A stretch of 64,000 bases of DNA from JBEKHT01 sp049511715 (GTDB lineage Bacteria > Chloroflexota > Anaerolineae > Anaerolineales > RBG-16-64-43), in NCBI GenBank assembly GCA_049511715.1, contig JBEKXU010000001.1:1-64000 (forward strand), written 5' to 3'. Positions within the stretch are counted from its first letter, which is position 1, and each line of letters begins with the position of its first letter. Shown here piece by piece: positions 48,583-57,914 of the stretch. The notes below the pieces were generated by a model, which worked only from the letters and a program-made list of their open reading frames with translations, did not search any database and had not been told where the DNA came from. A program made the translations under genes and the position numbers.

Positions 48583-50205
48583 TCACCTCCAGTCGGCCGC
48601 CGTCACCAGCTGATCCGCCGTGAGCGGCTGCGACTGGCGGCTGGTCAGGTCGACCAGCCAGAGATTGCCTTGATACACCAGCGCGACCTCTTTGCCGTCC
48701 GGCGAGCCGGACGCGTTCTGGGGCGCCAGGCCCTCTTCCCCCTGGGCCGGAAAGAGGCGGCGCAGACTGCTGCCGTCGCGGTTCATGACCTCCAGGGTGT
48801 ATGAGCTGGTGGAGCTTTCGAGCGGCAGGATCGCCTGGAGGAAGACGATCTGGGGAGCAGGGGCGGCGCTTCCCCCTGAAGGGGGCGCGGCCACCACCAC
48901 CGGGTCGGAGAACATGCCGGCCTGCTCCTGCAGGGTCACAGAATAACCCCCTTTGACCGACAGCGCCACCAGGTCGAATTCCGGGGAGGCCTCCGGGACC
49001 TCCAGCCCGATCGGAGCCCCGTGGGTGACCGTGAGAAGGAAGGACCCGTCGGGCGTCCAGGCCAGGGGCGGAACCCAGGCCCAGTCCGACAGCGTCTCAT
49101 AGGGGACCACGGCGGACAGCTGGGTCAGCGCGCCGCTGGTCGCGTCGACGAGCCCGACCGAGTCGGCGCGCGCGTAGGCCAGCTCCTGGCCGTCGGGCGA
49201 CCAGGCGAAGCGGGTCCCCCACCAGCCGTAGGCGCCGCCCACCTGCGGCGGCAGGAGCGTTTTCCGCTCCAGGACCTGGCCGGCCGCATTGAGGTGCAGG
49301 AGGCCCAGGTCGTTGTTCGCCTTCCAGCCCGGGGCGGCCGGGCTCGGGGCGGCGGTGGAGTACGCCAGGAGCGAAGGATCGGCCGGCGAGAAGGCCGCGA
49401 ACTGGATGATGTCGGCCACCCCCAGATCGACCGGTTTGCCCGACCCGTCGGTCTGGATCATCTTCAGCGAATTGATGGCCGCCGGATTGCGGACCGTGTA
49501 CAGCAGCCATTCCCCGGAGGGCGACAGGCTGAAGACGCGCCCGTCCAGGTTCCCGCCGGTCGACAGCTCCAGCGGGCTGCTGGAATCCCCTTTCAGGATC
49601 CAGGCATTGCCCCCGTCCAGATAGGCGAGGGTCCCCGGGATGGGGACGGTGGCGATGCTGGCCTCGTTCCCTTCCATGAGGATTTCCGGGGTCGCCGGCT
49701 GCACGACCATCGAACTCACCGGGGAGCGCGAGACCTCCCGGCCGTCCTGGGTGACAATCCGGTAGGTCGTTTCCTCCTTCCCTTCCACCCCGGCCTGGAC
49801 CAACCGGGTCTCGCCGGGGGCCAGGGCGAGGCTGCGCACGATCTGCTGCGGGTAGGGAACCGGGCTCTCCTCGACCTCGTCGCTCTCCGTCACCCGCGTC
49901 ACCTGGATCGTCGTGGGCCGGCTGAGGATCCCATACACCGGCGGGGAAACCTCGTCGAGCGGCCCCAGCGAGACGGCCGCGGCCGCAAGCGCCTCGCTCA
50001 CCGTCGAGCCCGAAGGAACCGAAACGCTTCGGGTCCCGCTGTCGACGCGGATCTGGACGGACACCGGAGGGACGCTCACGCGAGGGCCGCCGCAGCCGAA
50101 GAGCAGCGCGAGGCCGAGGGGCAGGAGGAACCGGACCGCGGCATCGCGGGCGGCGGAATGTCCTGACCGCTGGGGGAAGCGCCTGCGCGCGCTGCGGTTA
50201 TTCAT
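48583..50205 (-). CDS. Lipoprotein with DUF348/G5 and TolB-like propeller domains
   Basis: The ATG at 50205 starts MNNRSARRRF and leads to a LLFGCGG lipobox (Cys38); upstream open codons are antisense to scpB-rluB. Residues 48-100 look like a DUF348 repeat (SVQIRVDSGTRSVSVPSGSTV), 115-175 like a G5 domain (YPQQIVRSLALAPGETRLVQAG, then YRIVTQDGREVS), and 180-540 form a TolB-type propeller with FSLSPSGEWLLYT, RFAWSPDGQELAYA and LAWTPDGSFLLTV. G5 domains bind GlcNAc or wall polymers. It is probably a surface-anchored wall-binding protein. Confidence 0.85.
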   Translation of the reverse strand: MNNRSARRRFPQRSGHSAARDAAVRFLLPLGLALLFGCGGPRVSVPPVSVQIRVDSGTRSVSVPSGSTVSEALAAAAVSLGPLDEVSPPVYGILSRPTTIQVTRVTESDEVEESPVPYPQQIVRSLALAPGETRLVQAGVEGKEETTYRIVTQDGREVSRSPVSSMVVQPATPEILMEGNEASIATVPIPGTLAYLDGGNAWILKGDSSSPLELSTGGNLDGRVFSLSPSGEWLLYTVRNPAAINSLKMIQTDGSGKPVDLGVADIIQFAAFSPADPSLLAYSTAAPSPAAPGWKANNDLGLLHLNAAGQVLERKTLLPPQVGGAYGWWGTRFAWSPDGQELAYARADSVGLVDATSGALTQLSAVVPYETLSDWAWVPPLAWTPDGSFLLTVTHGAPIGLEVPEASPEFDLVALSVKGGYSVTLQEQAGMFSDPVVVAAPPSGGSAAPAPQIVFLQAILPLESSTSSYTLEVMNRDGSSLRRLFPAQGEEGLAPQNASGSPDGKEVALVYQGNLWLVDLTSRQSQPLTADQLVTAADWR

Positions 50206-50216
50206 CGGGCGCTTGG

Positions 50217-50222
50217 TATAAT
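50217..50222 (+). promoter_or_regulatory. -10 element upstream of scpB
   Basis: Plus-strand TATAAT in a TTGGTATAATCGG context, about 220 bp before scpB. The leader would be long and includes a 7-bp hairpin (GGAACCG 50281-50287 with CGGTTCC 50302-50308). Confidence 0.4.
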
Positions 50223-50445
50223 CGGGAACCGTCGGGCCAAAAAGGCTCCTGAGAGCACCCCGCTCATCTTCCGCGGTGCCGGAACCGAGGGCACACGGGT
50301 CCGGTTCCATTAGACCATACATCCCGCCCCCCGCAGGGGGAACCTCATCCGCTTCGGGTGCAGGAACGGGGCGGCGCGGCGGAACCTCGAGCGCGGCGGG
50401 CTCCTGGAGGAAAGACCTGACGGTGAAGCCGGGGTTGACCGCATC

Positions 50446-51030
50446 GTGGATTCCCAAACGGCCGATGGATCGATGCCTCTGAAGGCGGTTGTGGAGAGCC
50501 TGTTGTTCGTTTCGGCGGAGCCGGTGGCGCTTTCCACCTTGAGCCTCGCGCTGGAGCTCCCCGAATCCGAGATCGAGCAGGCCCTGGAGGAGCTGGATCT
50601 GGATTACCGCGACCGCGGCCTGCAGATCCAGCGGCTGGGCGACCGGGTGCGCCTGACCACCTCGCCGCGCGCCGCCCCGCAGATCGAGAAGCTGCTCGGC
50701 CTGAAGAACACGACCACCCTGACCAAGGCGGCGCTCGAGGCGCTGGCCATCATCGCCTACCGGCAGCCGCTGACCCGTCCGCAGATCGATGCCATCCGCG
50801 GCGTGAATTCCGATAGCGTGCTGCAGAGTCTCCTGTCGAAGGGCTTGATCGAGGAGATGGGCCGGACCGAGGGGCCCGGCCGGCCCATTCTCTATGGGGT
50901 CACTTCCATGATGCTCCAGCATTTCGGCCTGGGCTCCACCAAAGAACTGCCGGTCCTGGCCCTGGAGGAGGCGGAGGCTCCCCTCGCGCAAGGGGAGAGC
51001 GGAGGCGCAGATACCGTCCTCAAAGAGTGA
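50446..51030 (+). CDS. scpB: Segregation and condensation protein B
   Basis: The 194-residue product starts at a GTG (50446) or at the in-frame ATG at 50473. It has two winged-helix domains: VVESLLFVSAEPVAL and RLTTSPRAAPQIEKLL, then KAALEALAIIAYRQPLTRPQIDAIRGVNSD, the ScpB signature. It works with SMC and ScpA in chromosome condensation. scpA is not adjacent and not in the window. Its 3' end overlaps the predicted 5' end of rluB. Confidence 0.93.
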   Translation: MDSQTADGSMPLKAVVESLLFVSAEPVALSTLSLALELPESEIEQALEELDLDYRDRGLQIQRLGDRVRLTTSPRAAPQIEKLLGLKNTTTLTKAALEALAIIAYRQPLTRPQIDAIRGVNSDSVLQSLLSKGLIEEMGRTEGPGRPILYGVTSMMLQHFGLGSTKELPVLALEEAEAPLAQGESGGADTVLKE

Positions 51031-51826
51031 GGCCCCGGGACCCGAGAAGCTCCAGAAAGTCCTGGCCCAGTCCGGCCTGGGGTCCCGGCGGGCCTGCGAG
51101 GAGTTCGTGCGGACGGGCCGCGTGACCCTCAACGGGCGGATCGCCAGGCTCGGGGAACGGGCGGACCCGAAGAGGGACGACCTCCGGGTTGACGGCCGCA
51201 GGGTGGCCGCGGCCAAGATCGGCACCACCGTGGCGGTCAACAAGCCCCCCGGGGTGGTTTCCTCGCTGGCCCCTCAAGGCGAGCGGCGGACGGTCCGCGA
51301 CCTCGTTCCGCTGGCCGGGAGGCTGTTTCCCGTGGGCCGGCTGGACCTGGAGAGCGAAGGGCTGATGTTGCTCACCGACGACGGCGAGCTGGCGAACCGG
51401 CTGACGCACCCGCGCTACGGCTGCGAGAAGGAGTACCGGGTGCGGGTGCCGCATCGGCCGGACGGGGATCAGCTGGACCTCTGGCGGCGGGGGATCGTCC
51501 TGGCGGACGGGAAGCGCAGCCTGCCGGCGCGGGTGGAGGTCGAGAAGTCCTCCGGGTCGGGGTCCTGGCTGCGCGTGGTGATGCGCGAGGGGCGCAAGCA
51601 CGAAATCCGGGAGACCGGCGCCCGCCTGGGCCTGCCGGTCCTGCGGGTTGTGCGGATTCGCATTGCCGGCGTACGATTGGGCGAGCTGCGCCCGGGCGAG
51701 TGGCGCCGCCTGTCGCCGGCGGAGGTGCGGGCGCTTTCCCCCGAGGAGGGCGGGAGGGCGCGGGGCCCCGTTCCCGGGGGAGCCGGATCGGGCAGGCGCG
51801 GGAAGCAAACCGGATCGAGGCGATAG
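51011..51826 (+). CDS. rluB: Pseudouridine synthase RluB/RsuA family, apparent AUA start
   Basis: The domain order is S4 (about residues 11-60, EKLQKVLAQSGLGSRRACEEF) then the catalytic domain with RLDLESEGLMLLTDDGE (catalytic Asp), KEYRVRV and EGRKHEIRE. It modifies 23S rRNA. No ATG, GTG or TTG occurs in frame upstream of the S4 domain; the first is a GTG at 51107 inside it. An ATA at 51011 has GGAGG five bases upstream (51001-51005). I use it as the start; a frameshift product with ScpB or a sequence error are alternatives. The last ~35 residues are Gly/Arg-rich. Confidence 0.75.
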   Translation: MPSSKSEAPGPEKLQKVLAQSGLGSRRACEEFVRTGRVTLNGRIARLGERADPKRDDLRVDGRRVAAAKIGTTVAVNKPPGVVSSLAPQGERRTVRDLVPLAGRLFPVGRLDLESEGLMLLTDDGELANRLTHPRYGCEKEYRVRVPHRPDGDQLDLWRRGIVLADGKRSLPARVEVEKSSGSGSWLRVVMREGRKHEIRETGARLGLPVLRVVRIRIAGVRLGELRPGEWRRLSPAEVRALSPEEGGRARGPVPGGAGSGRRGKQTGSRR

Positions 51827-54800
51827 TGGAAACCACTCAGAATCGTTCGGGTTGGCTCGACGGCAAGGTGGCGGACTGGCTGCCGGTCACGCGGGAGATT
51901 GCACTGTGGATCCTGCTGGGATTGGGCGCCGCGGCCACGCGCTTCTATGATCTGGGCGAGCGCGCGATCGCCCACGACGAGAGCCTGCACTCCTTCTACT
52001 CCTGGCTGCTGTATCGCGGGCAAGGGTACGTCCACAACCCGATGATGCACGGCCCCCTGCAGTTCCACATGCTGGCGCTGACGTATTTCATCCTGGGGGC
52101 CAGCGACACGACCGCCCGCGTCCCCGCGGCGCTCTTTGGAATCACCGCGGTCCTGCTGCTGTGGGTTTTCCGCCGCTGGCTGGGGCGGATCGGGGCGCTG
52201 ATCGCCTCCCTGTTCATGGTGATCTCCCCCTTCATGCTGTATTACTCGCGCTACGTCCGCAACGAGGCCTTCACCGTCGTCTGGGCCCTGCTGATGTTCT
52301 ACGCGATCGCCAGGTTCTTCGAGACGCGCCAGACGAAGTGGCTCTACCTGCTGACGATCGCCACGGTCCTGAACTACGACACGGAAGAGACCGCCTATAT
52401 CTACGTTGCCCTGGCCATGCTCTTCCTGGGTCTCCAGCTGCTGATCTCGCTCCTGCAGTCCCCATGGCCGAACGCCGGGCGCCGCAGGACGTTTTCGTAT
52501 CTGGCTTCCCTGGGGATCGCGCTTCTGGTCGTGGCCGGCTGGTTCCTGGCCTACGGGCGGATGTCCGCGGGTTCCCTCCTGGGCGGCACGGCCGTCCCGG
52601 CCAATCCCAATGCCCCGGCGGCGGCGGCGGCGGGCGGGATTCTCGGGATGCAGCTGTGGGCGCTGGGGGTCGGGGCCGTTGCGCTGGCCGTGTTCGTGGC
52701 CGCGGTGGTGATTGCGCTGCGCGACTTCGGCGCTTCCTTCCGGCCGCGGTTCCCCGCCTGGGACCTGCTGATTATCCTGGGGACCTTTGTCCTTCCGCAG
52801 CTCACGGCCTTTCCCGAGAGCGCCCTGGGATGGAACTCGCTGGACTACTCGAACGCCGGGCTGCTCCACACGGCGATCATCTTTCTCCCGCTCCTGGCGG
52901 TCTCCATCATCATCGGCCTGTGGTGGGACCGCAAGCTGTGGCTCATCAACGCGGTCATCTTCTACAGCCTGTTCATCGTTTTCTATACGACCTTCTTCAC
53001 CAATGGGGGCGGTCTGGCCAGCGGCCTGGTCGGTTCCCTGGGATACTGGCTGGAGCAGCAGGGCGTCCGCCGCGGAAGCCAGCCCTGGTATTACTACCTC
53101 CTGGTGACCATCCCGATCTACGAGTACCTTCCCGCCCTGGCTTCGCTCGTGGCGGGCTATTTCGGGCTGCGCCAGCTGTTCCGGCGCGCCCCGGCCGACC
53201 GCGAGGAAGGACCGGCCGCCGCGAACGCGGCCGACCCGCCGGACGGTCCCGCGCCTGCCGTGGAATGGAAACTTCTGGAGCCGCCGGCGGCGCTCCCGGA
53301 GAGCGCGGCCCAGGCTTACCGCTTCAACCTGCCGGGATTTTTGGGCTACTGGAGCGTGGCCTCGCTTCTGGCCTACACCGTGGCCGGAGAGAAGATGCCC
53401 TGGCTGACGGTCCATATCGTTCTGGCCATGATCCTGCTGGGGGGCTGGGCGCTCGGCCGCATCTGGGAGCAGACCGACTGGCGCCAAGGGGTAAAGTCGT
53501 GGGGCTGGCTGGGGCTGGTGGTCCTGCCGCTGACGGTGTATGGCTGGGTCCTGGCGATCCTGGATCTTCTGGGCACGGCTCCGCCCTTTGCGGGCTCCAC
53601 GCTCGATCAGCTCCAGGCGACGACCGGATTTGTGGAGGCGCTGGTCTTCGCGGTCCTGGGCACGGCGCTCATGGTCCGGCTGTGGAGATCCCGTCCGCCC
53701 GCGGTGTGGGGCCGGATGGTGACGCTGGAGCTGTTCGGGCTCCTCGCGGTCCTGACCCTGCGCGCCGGCTGGATGGCCAGCTACATCAATCTGGGGGACG
53801 GCAAGGAATTCATCGACTACGCCCACTCGACCCAGAGCGTCAAGACCATCATGGCCGAGGTGCAGGAGCTCTCGCAGAGGACGAACGACGGGCTGGGGAT
53901 CGAGGTGGCCTACGACGATCTCGTCTCCTGGCCGTTGACCTGGTATCTGCGGGACTACCCGAACCAGCGCTACTTCGGGGATGAGCCCACGCGCGACCTG
54001 GAGAACGCCCCCATCGTCCTGGTGGGCTCCGGGAACATCGAGAAGGTCGATCCGCTGCTAAGCTCGACCCACTACAGCTTTGACTACATCCGCATGTCCT
54101 GGCCGATGCAGGAGTACTTCAACCTGGATTCCGGGAGGCTCCTGGCCGCGCTCGAAAGCGCCCAGTACCGCCAGGCGATCTTCAACATCTGGTTCAACCG
54201 CGACTACACCCTCTACGGCACGCTCACCGGCGTGAACTACGACATCTCGCACTGGCCGGTCTCGGAGAGCATGCGCGTCTATATCCGCAAGGACATTGCC
54301 AACCAGATCTGGCAGTACGGCGCGGCGCCGGCCGCGGCCGCCGCGGCCGCCGATCCGTATGCCAAGGGCCAGATCACGCTCGCCGCCGCGGCCGTCTGGG
54401 GCGCGGCGGGCAGCGAGCCCGGGCAGCTCCAGAACCCCCGAGGGATCGCCGTCGCCCCGGACGGCTCGATCTACGTGGCCGACACTGACAACAGCCGCAT
54501 CGAGCACTTTGACCGCTCGGGGAACCTGCTCGAGGCGTGGGGCACCTTCGCCGATTCGAGCAAGGGGCCGGCGCCCGGAGGGACGTTCGACCAGCCGTGG
54601 GGCGTGGGCGTCGCGCCCGACGGGAACGTGTTCGTCGCCGACACCTGGAACTACCGCATCCAGGAGTTCACCGCGGACGGCAAGTTCGTGCGCATGTGGG
54701 GCTCGTCCGGCCAGGCGAATACCCCGACCGGCTTCTACGGCCCGCGGGACGTGGCGGTCGACTCCAAGGGCCGGGTCTATGTGGCGGACACGGGCAACAA

Positions 54801-55272
54801 GCGCATCGTCGTCTTTGACGAGAACGGCAACTACCTGGCCCAGATCGGGTCGGGAGGATTTGGGCCCGGGCAGCTGGACGAGCCCGTGGGCATTGCCCTG
54901 GGGCCGGACGGCGAGCTGTATGTGGCGGACACCTGGAACCAGCGCGTCCAGGTGTTCCGCGAGACCAGCACGAACTCGTGGACCTACGACCGCCAGTGGG
55001 CGATCGCCGGGTGGAACGGGCAGTCGCTCGACAACAAGCCCTTCCTCGCCGTCGGATCGGACGGGCGGGTGTATGTGACCGACCCGCAGGCCTACCGGGT
55101 GATCGTGTTCAACTCCCAGGGCGGGTTCCTATATACCTGGGGGGACTACGGCACGGGATCGAACGCGTTCAAACTCCCGGTGGGGATCCAGGTGGATTCC
55201 CAGGGAAGCGTCTGGGTTGTCGATTCGGGCAACGGCCGCGTCATGCAGTTCCAGCCTCCCAGCACACCGTAG
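51826..55272 (+). CDS. Membrane glycosyltransferase (TIGR03663/Agl23-like) fused to an NHL-repeat propeller
   Basis: The GTG at 51826 shares its G with the rluB stop (TAGTG) and has GAGG five bases upstream; the longer frame overlaps rluB. The 1148-residue protein has an N-terminal GT39-like part of about 12 membrane helices, with RAIAHDESLHSFYSWLLYRG carrying the acidic pair expected at the donor site and HNPMMHGPLQFH. From about residue 855 six NHL repeats follow, for example NPRGIAVAPDGSIYVADTDNSRI and QPWGVGVAPDGNVFVADTWNYRI. The enzyme may transfer lipid-linked sugar to exported proteins, with the propeller outside. Confidence 0.9.
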   Translation: METTQNRSGWLDGKVADWLPVTREIALWILLGLGAAATRFYDLGERAIAHDESLHSFYSWLLYRGQGYVHNPMMHGPLQFHMLALTYFILGASDTTARVPAALFGITAVLLLWVFRRWLGRIGALIASLFMVISPFMLYYSRYVRNEAFTVVWALLMFYAIARFFETRQTKWLYLLTIATVLNYDTEETAYIYVALAMLFLGLQLLISLLQSPWPNAGRRRTFSYLASLGIALLVVAGWFLAYGRMSAGSLLGGTAVPANPNAPAAAAAGGILGMQLWALGVGAVALAVFVAAVVIALRDFGASFRPRFPAWDLLIILGTFVLPQLTAFPESALGWNSLDYSNAGLLHTAIIFLPLLAVSIIIGLWWDRKLWLINAVIFYSLFIVFYTTFFTNGGGLASGLVGSLGYWLEQQGVRRGSQPWYYYLLVTIPIYEYLPALASLVAGYFGLRQLFRRAPADREEGPAAANAADPPDGPAPAVEWKLLEPPAALPESAAQAYRFNLPGFLGYWSVASLLAYTVAGEKMPWLTVHIVLAMILLGGWALGRIWEQTDWRQGVKSWGWLGLVVLPLTVYGWVLAILDLLGTAPPFAGSTLDQLQATTGFVEALVFAVLGTALMVRLWRSRPPAVWGRMVTLELFGLLAVLTLRAGWMASYINLGDGKEFIDYAHSTQSVKTIMAEVQELSQRTNDGLGIEVAYDDLVSWPLTWYLRDYPNQRYFGDEPTRDLENAPIVLVGSGNIEKVDPLLSSTHYSFDYIRMSWPMQEYFNLDSGRLLAALESAQYRQAIFNIWFNRDYTLYGTLTGVNYDISHWPVSESMRVYIRKDIANQIWQYGAAPAAAAAAADPYAKGQITLAAAAVWGAAGSEPGQLQNPRGIAVAPDGSIYVADTDNSRIEHFDRSGNLLEAWGTFADSSKGPAPGGTFDQPWGVGVAPDGNVFVADTWNYRIQEFTADGKFVRMWGSSGQANTPTGFYGPRDVAVDSKGRVYVADTGNKRIVVFDENGNYLAQIGSGGFGPGQLDEPVGIALGPDGELYVADTWNQRVQVFRETSTNSWTYDRQWAIAGWNGQSLDNKPFLAVGSDGRVYVTDPQAYRVIVFNSQGGFLYTWGDYGTGSNAFKLPVGIQVDSQGSVWVVDSGNGRVMQFQPPSTP

Positions 55273-55302
55273 CCGCGGGCAATGGAGACGGAAGTCCTCG
55301 GC

Positions 55303-55333
55303 CCGGCGGGGCGCACCCCCGCCGGTTTGTATT
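55303..55333 (+). terminator. Intrinsic terminator of the scpB-rluB-glycosyltransferase operon
   Basis: CCGGCGGG (55303-55310) pairs with CCCGCCGG (55318-55325), followed by TTTGTATT. It lies 30 bp after the stop. Confidence 0.8.
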
Positions 55334-55600
55334 GGCGGCTGGGTCCCGTTCGATGAGGGTCCCTTTTGGGCGAAAATGATGGCAAAATTATTTCGACGTG
55401 GAATTTCGGTAATATCTTTGGCTAATGGAGGTCGACCCAAATAGCGGGTGAGATAGAAACCTGGCCAACTGTTGAGAATTGCCTATTCTGATGCAATTAT
55501 CCGGTTAAATTCGGGTTGAGATTGCTTTGTCGCTTTAGGAATAAACTTGCTCAACCATCACTTATCGTCGTGGCCAAGGCCGGAGTCCAGCGGGATCAAG

Positions 55601-56278
55601 ATGCCACAAGATATCAACATCCTTACCTTCCCGCTTCCCCTTCGCTTGGGAAGGGTTAACTGCTACCTGATCCATACCAGTTCAGGTCATGTCCTCATTG
55701 ATACAGGCGGCTCCAATGCGCGCAAAGAGCTGCGCACAGAACTCGAAAGCGCCGGCTGCATGCCGGGCTCTCTCAACCTCATTATTCTCACGCATGGGGA
55801 CTTCGACCATATCGGGAGCGCAGCTTTCCTCCGCTCCGCTTACGGCACCAGCATCGCCATGCACCCTGCCGATGCGAGTATGGCCGAGTGCGGAGATATG
55901 TTCGTGAACCGAAAGAAACCTATTTTCCCCATCCGAGCCCTGGTCCGTCTCTTCACGGGGTTTGGGAAATCCGAGCGATTCACCCCCGATATTCTCCTCG
56001 AGGAGGGATACGACCTTTCTCAATACGGTCTTGAGGCGAAGGTCATCTCTCTTCCTGGGCATTCCAGGGGGTCCATAGGCATCTTGACCGTTAGCGGAGA
56101 TTTGTTCTGCGGCGATCTCTTCGAGAACACGAAAGGGCCGGCCCTCAATTCCCTTATGGACGATGCCTCGGCCGCACATGACAGTGCCTCTAGCCTGGAG
56201 GGGCTAAAAATCAAAGCCGTCTATCCCGGGCACGGCCAACCCTTCGCACTGGAGCTGCTTGCGAGCGGTGCACCTTAG
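55601..56278 (+). CDS. Metallo-beta-lactamase-fold hydrolase
   Basis: The ATG at 55601 is chosen because the family starts near ILTFPLPLRLGRVNCYLI; a TTG at 55547 is possible. The 225-residue protein has LTHGDFDHIG (HxxxDH, with Gly-Asp between), LPGHSRGSIG, CGDLF and VYPGHGQP, giving the two-metal site of the MBL fold. Substrate is unknown; glyoxalase-II-like or quinol-lactonase-like roles fit the motif set. It lies in an AT-richer stretch between the GC-rich operons and may have been acquired. Confidence 0.85.
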   Translation: MPQDINILTFPLPLRLGRVNCYLIHTSSGHVLIDTGGSNARKELRTELESAGCMPGSLNLIILTHGDFDHIGSAAFLRSAYGTSIAMHPADASMAECGDMFVNRKKPIFPIRALVRLFTGFGKSERFTPDILLEEGYDLSQYGLEAKVISLPGHSRGSIGILTVSGDLFCGDLFENTKGPALNSLMDDASAAHDSASSLEGLKIKAVYPGHGQPFALELLASGAP

Positions 56279-56556
56279 AACGGCCAACCATTCGCTGCAG
56301 CGACCCATCCGTGCCAGGCACTACGGTGCACCCATATTTACGCGCCGACCCGGACACATTCGAGCAAGAACGTGGATACCTAACGAACGGGTACTTGTCT
56401 GCTAAAGGGTAAATGTCTCTCCTTGATTGTCCTACCCACCAGCGGTGAACGCTCGCGGTTAAGCCTCAGTCTATGAAGGGTATCGATTTTTCCTGATTCG
56501 GACCCACTCTTGACGTTCCCATCCTTCGCTAGCCCACTCAGCTTTGCAAACCTTCA

Positions 56557-56802
56557 TTATTTTGTGAAAGCCGGAAACCTCCGAATGAGAGCCATGAACA
56601 AATTGGCAACTGCGCCGGCAGGATTCGACACCAGCGCAGCACCGAAACAAAATACCGCTGCGGCAATAAGGCCGGGTTCTACCCGATTGCCTCCGCTCAA
56701 AATGGAGAAGGCGATCAGTAATTGAAAAGCAATGAGAATTCCGGCAGGATACGGTTTCTCAAGGTTCCACGACTCGGGAACATTATCTTTCAAACACGCC
56801 AC
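56557..56802 (-). CDS. Small two-helix membrane protein downstream of rlmN
   Basis: The GTG at 56802 shares one base with the rlmN stop (TAGTG), suggesting coupling. The 81-residue product has two hydrophobic segments (about 20-38 and 44-72). No family is recognised. It lies partly in the AT-richer stretch, so it may also be fortuitous. Confidence 0.45.
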   Translation of the reverse strand: MACLKDNVPESWNLEKPYPAGILIAFQLLIAFSILSGGNRVEPGLIAAAVFCFGAALVSNPAGAVANLFMALIRRFPAFTK

Positions 56803-57884
56803 TAGGGATCCCCTGCGGGGGCCGGGTCAGCGCCAGTCCCCTCCGGGGGCATCCGGGTTGAGGCCAATTGCCCGCATCCGGCCTCGATCTCCAGGCCGCG
56901 GCGCAGGCGGACCGTCGCCGGGATGCCGGCCGCTTTCAGCGTCTCGAGGAAGGCGCGCGCGGTTTCCCGATCCGAGGGGGATCCTTCGTATTCCCGGGTC
57001 GGGTTCAAGGGAATCAGGTTGACATGGCAGAGCAGCCCTCGCAGGCGCTGCGCGAGCAGGGAGGCCTGGGCCGGGTCATCGTTAACCCCGCGGATCAGGG
57101 CCCACTCAAAGGAGATCCGGCGGCGGGTGGCCTGCACGTACTCCCGGCAGGCGCGCAGGAGAACGTCGAGCGGGTAGCGCCGGTTGACGGGCAAGAGCCG
57201 GGAGCGGAGATCGTCGCTGGCCGCGTGAAGGGACACCGCCAGGTTGATCTGCCGGCCTTCCTGCGCCAGCCGGCGGATTCCCGGCACGATCCCCACGGTC
57301 GAGAGGGTGACGCGCCGCGCCCCGAAGTTCATCCCCTCGGGGTGGTTGAGCGTGTCCACCGCCCCCAGGGTCGCGTCGTAGTTGTGGAACGGCTCGCCCA
57401 TCCCCATGACGACGATGTTGGAAAGCCGGCGCTCGTCCCGGGAGAGCCGGCGCGAGAGGTCCAGGACCTGCGCCAGGATCTCACCCCGCGAGAGGTTGCG
57501 GCCGAATCCCATTTGCCCCGTGGCGCAGAAGACGCAGCCCATGGCACAGCCGGACTGGGTTGAGATGCAGGCGGTCTGCCGCCGGTCGTAGGTCATGAGG
57601 ACCGTTTCAATGGAGGCGCCGTCCCGCAGCCCATACAGGATCTTCAGGGTCTGCCCGTCGCCGGAGCCGGACTCACGCAGAGGGCGGATCAGCTGGAAAT
57701 CGAAGGACCGGCCGAGCCGCTCGCGAAGGGGGAGCGGCAGGTCGGTCATCTCGTCCGGGGAGGAAGCCCAGCGCGAGAAGAGATGGTGCCAGACCTGCTG
57801 GGCCCGGTAGGGCGGCTCTCCCCAACCGGCCAGGGTGCTTTCCAGTTGTTCCAGCGTCAGGTCGAGGATCGCAGCCTGCGGCAT
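56802..57884 (-). CDS. rlmN: 23S rRNA (adenine-2503-C2) methyltransferase RlmN
   Basis: The 360-residue radical SAM enzyme has the CxxxCxxC cluster motif CAMGCVFC preceded by ISTQSG, then NIVVMGMGEPFHNYD, LSTVGIVPGI, SLHAASDDLR, and a C-terminal IEAGCGQL with the second catalytic Cys. It methylates A2503 of 23S rRNA and A37 of some tRNAs. It lies 30 bp downstream of the HAD gene on the same strand. Confidence 0.96.
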   Translation of the reverse strand: MPQAAILDLTLEQLESTLAGWGEPPYRAQQVWHHLFSRWASSPDEMTDLPLPLRERLGRSFDFQLIRPLRESGSGDGQTLKILYGLRDGASIETVLMTYDRRQTACISTQSGCAMGCVFCATGQMGFGRNLSRGEILAQVLDLSRRLSRDERRLSNIVVMGMGEPFHNYDATLGAVDTLNHPEGMNFGARRVTLSTVGIVPGIRRLAQEGRQINLAVSLHAASDDLRSRLLPVNRRYPLDVLLRACREYVQATRRRISFEWALIRGVNDDPAQASLLAQRLRGLLCHVNLIPLNPTREYEGSPSDRETARAFLETLKAAGIPATVRLRRGLEIEAGCGQLASTRMPPEGTGADPAPAGDP

Positions 57885-57914
57885 GGAGAGCTCCAGAGAG
57901 GGGGGAACCCGGCC

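Noticed and set aside
51469..53826. 785-codon minus-strand open frame opposite rluB and the glycosyltransferase
   Set aside because: Low-complexity Gln/Arg/Asp/Gly composition, no motif, and fully antisense to clear genes.
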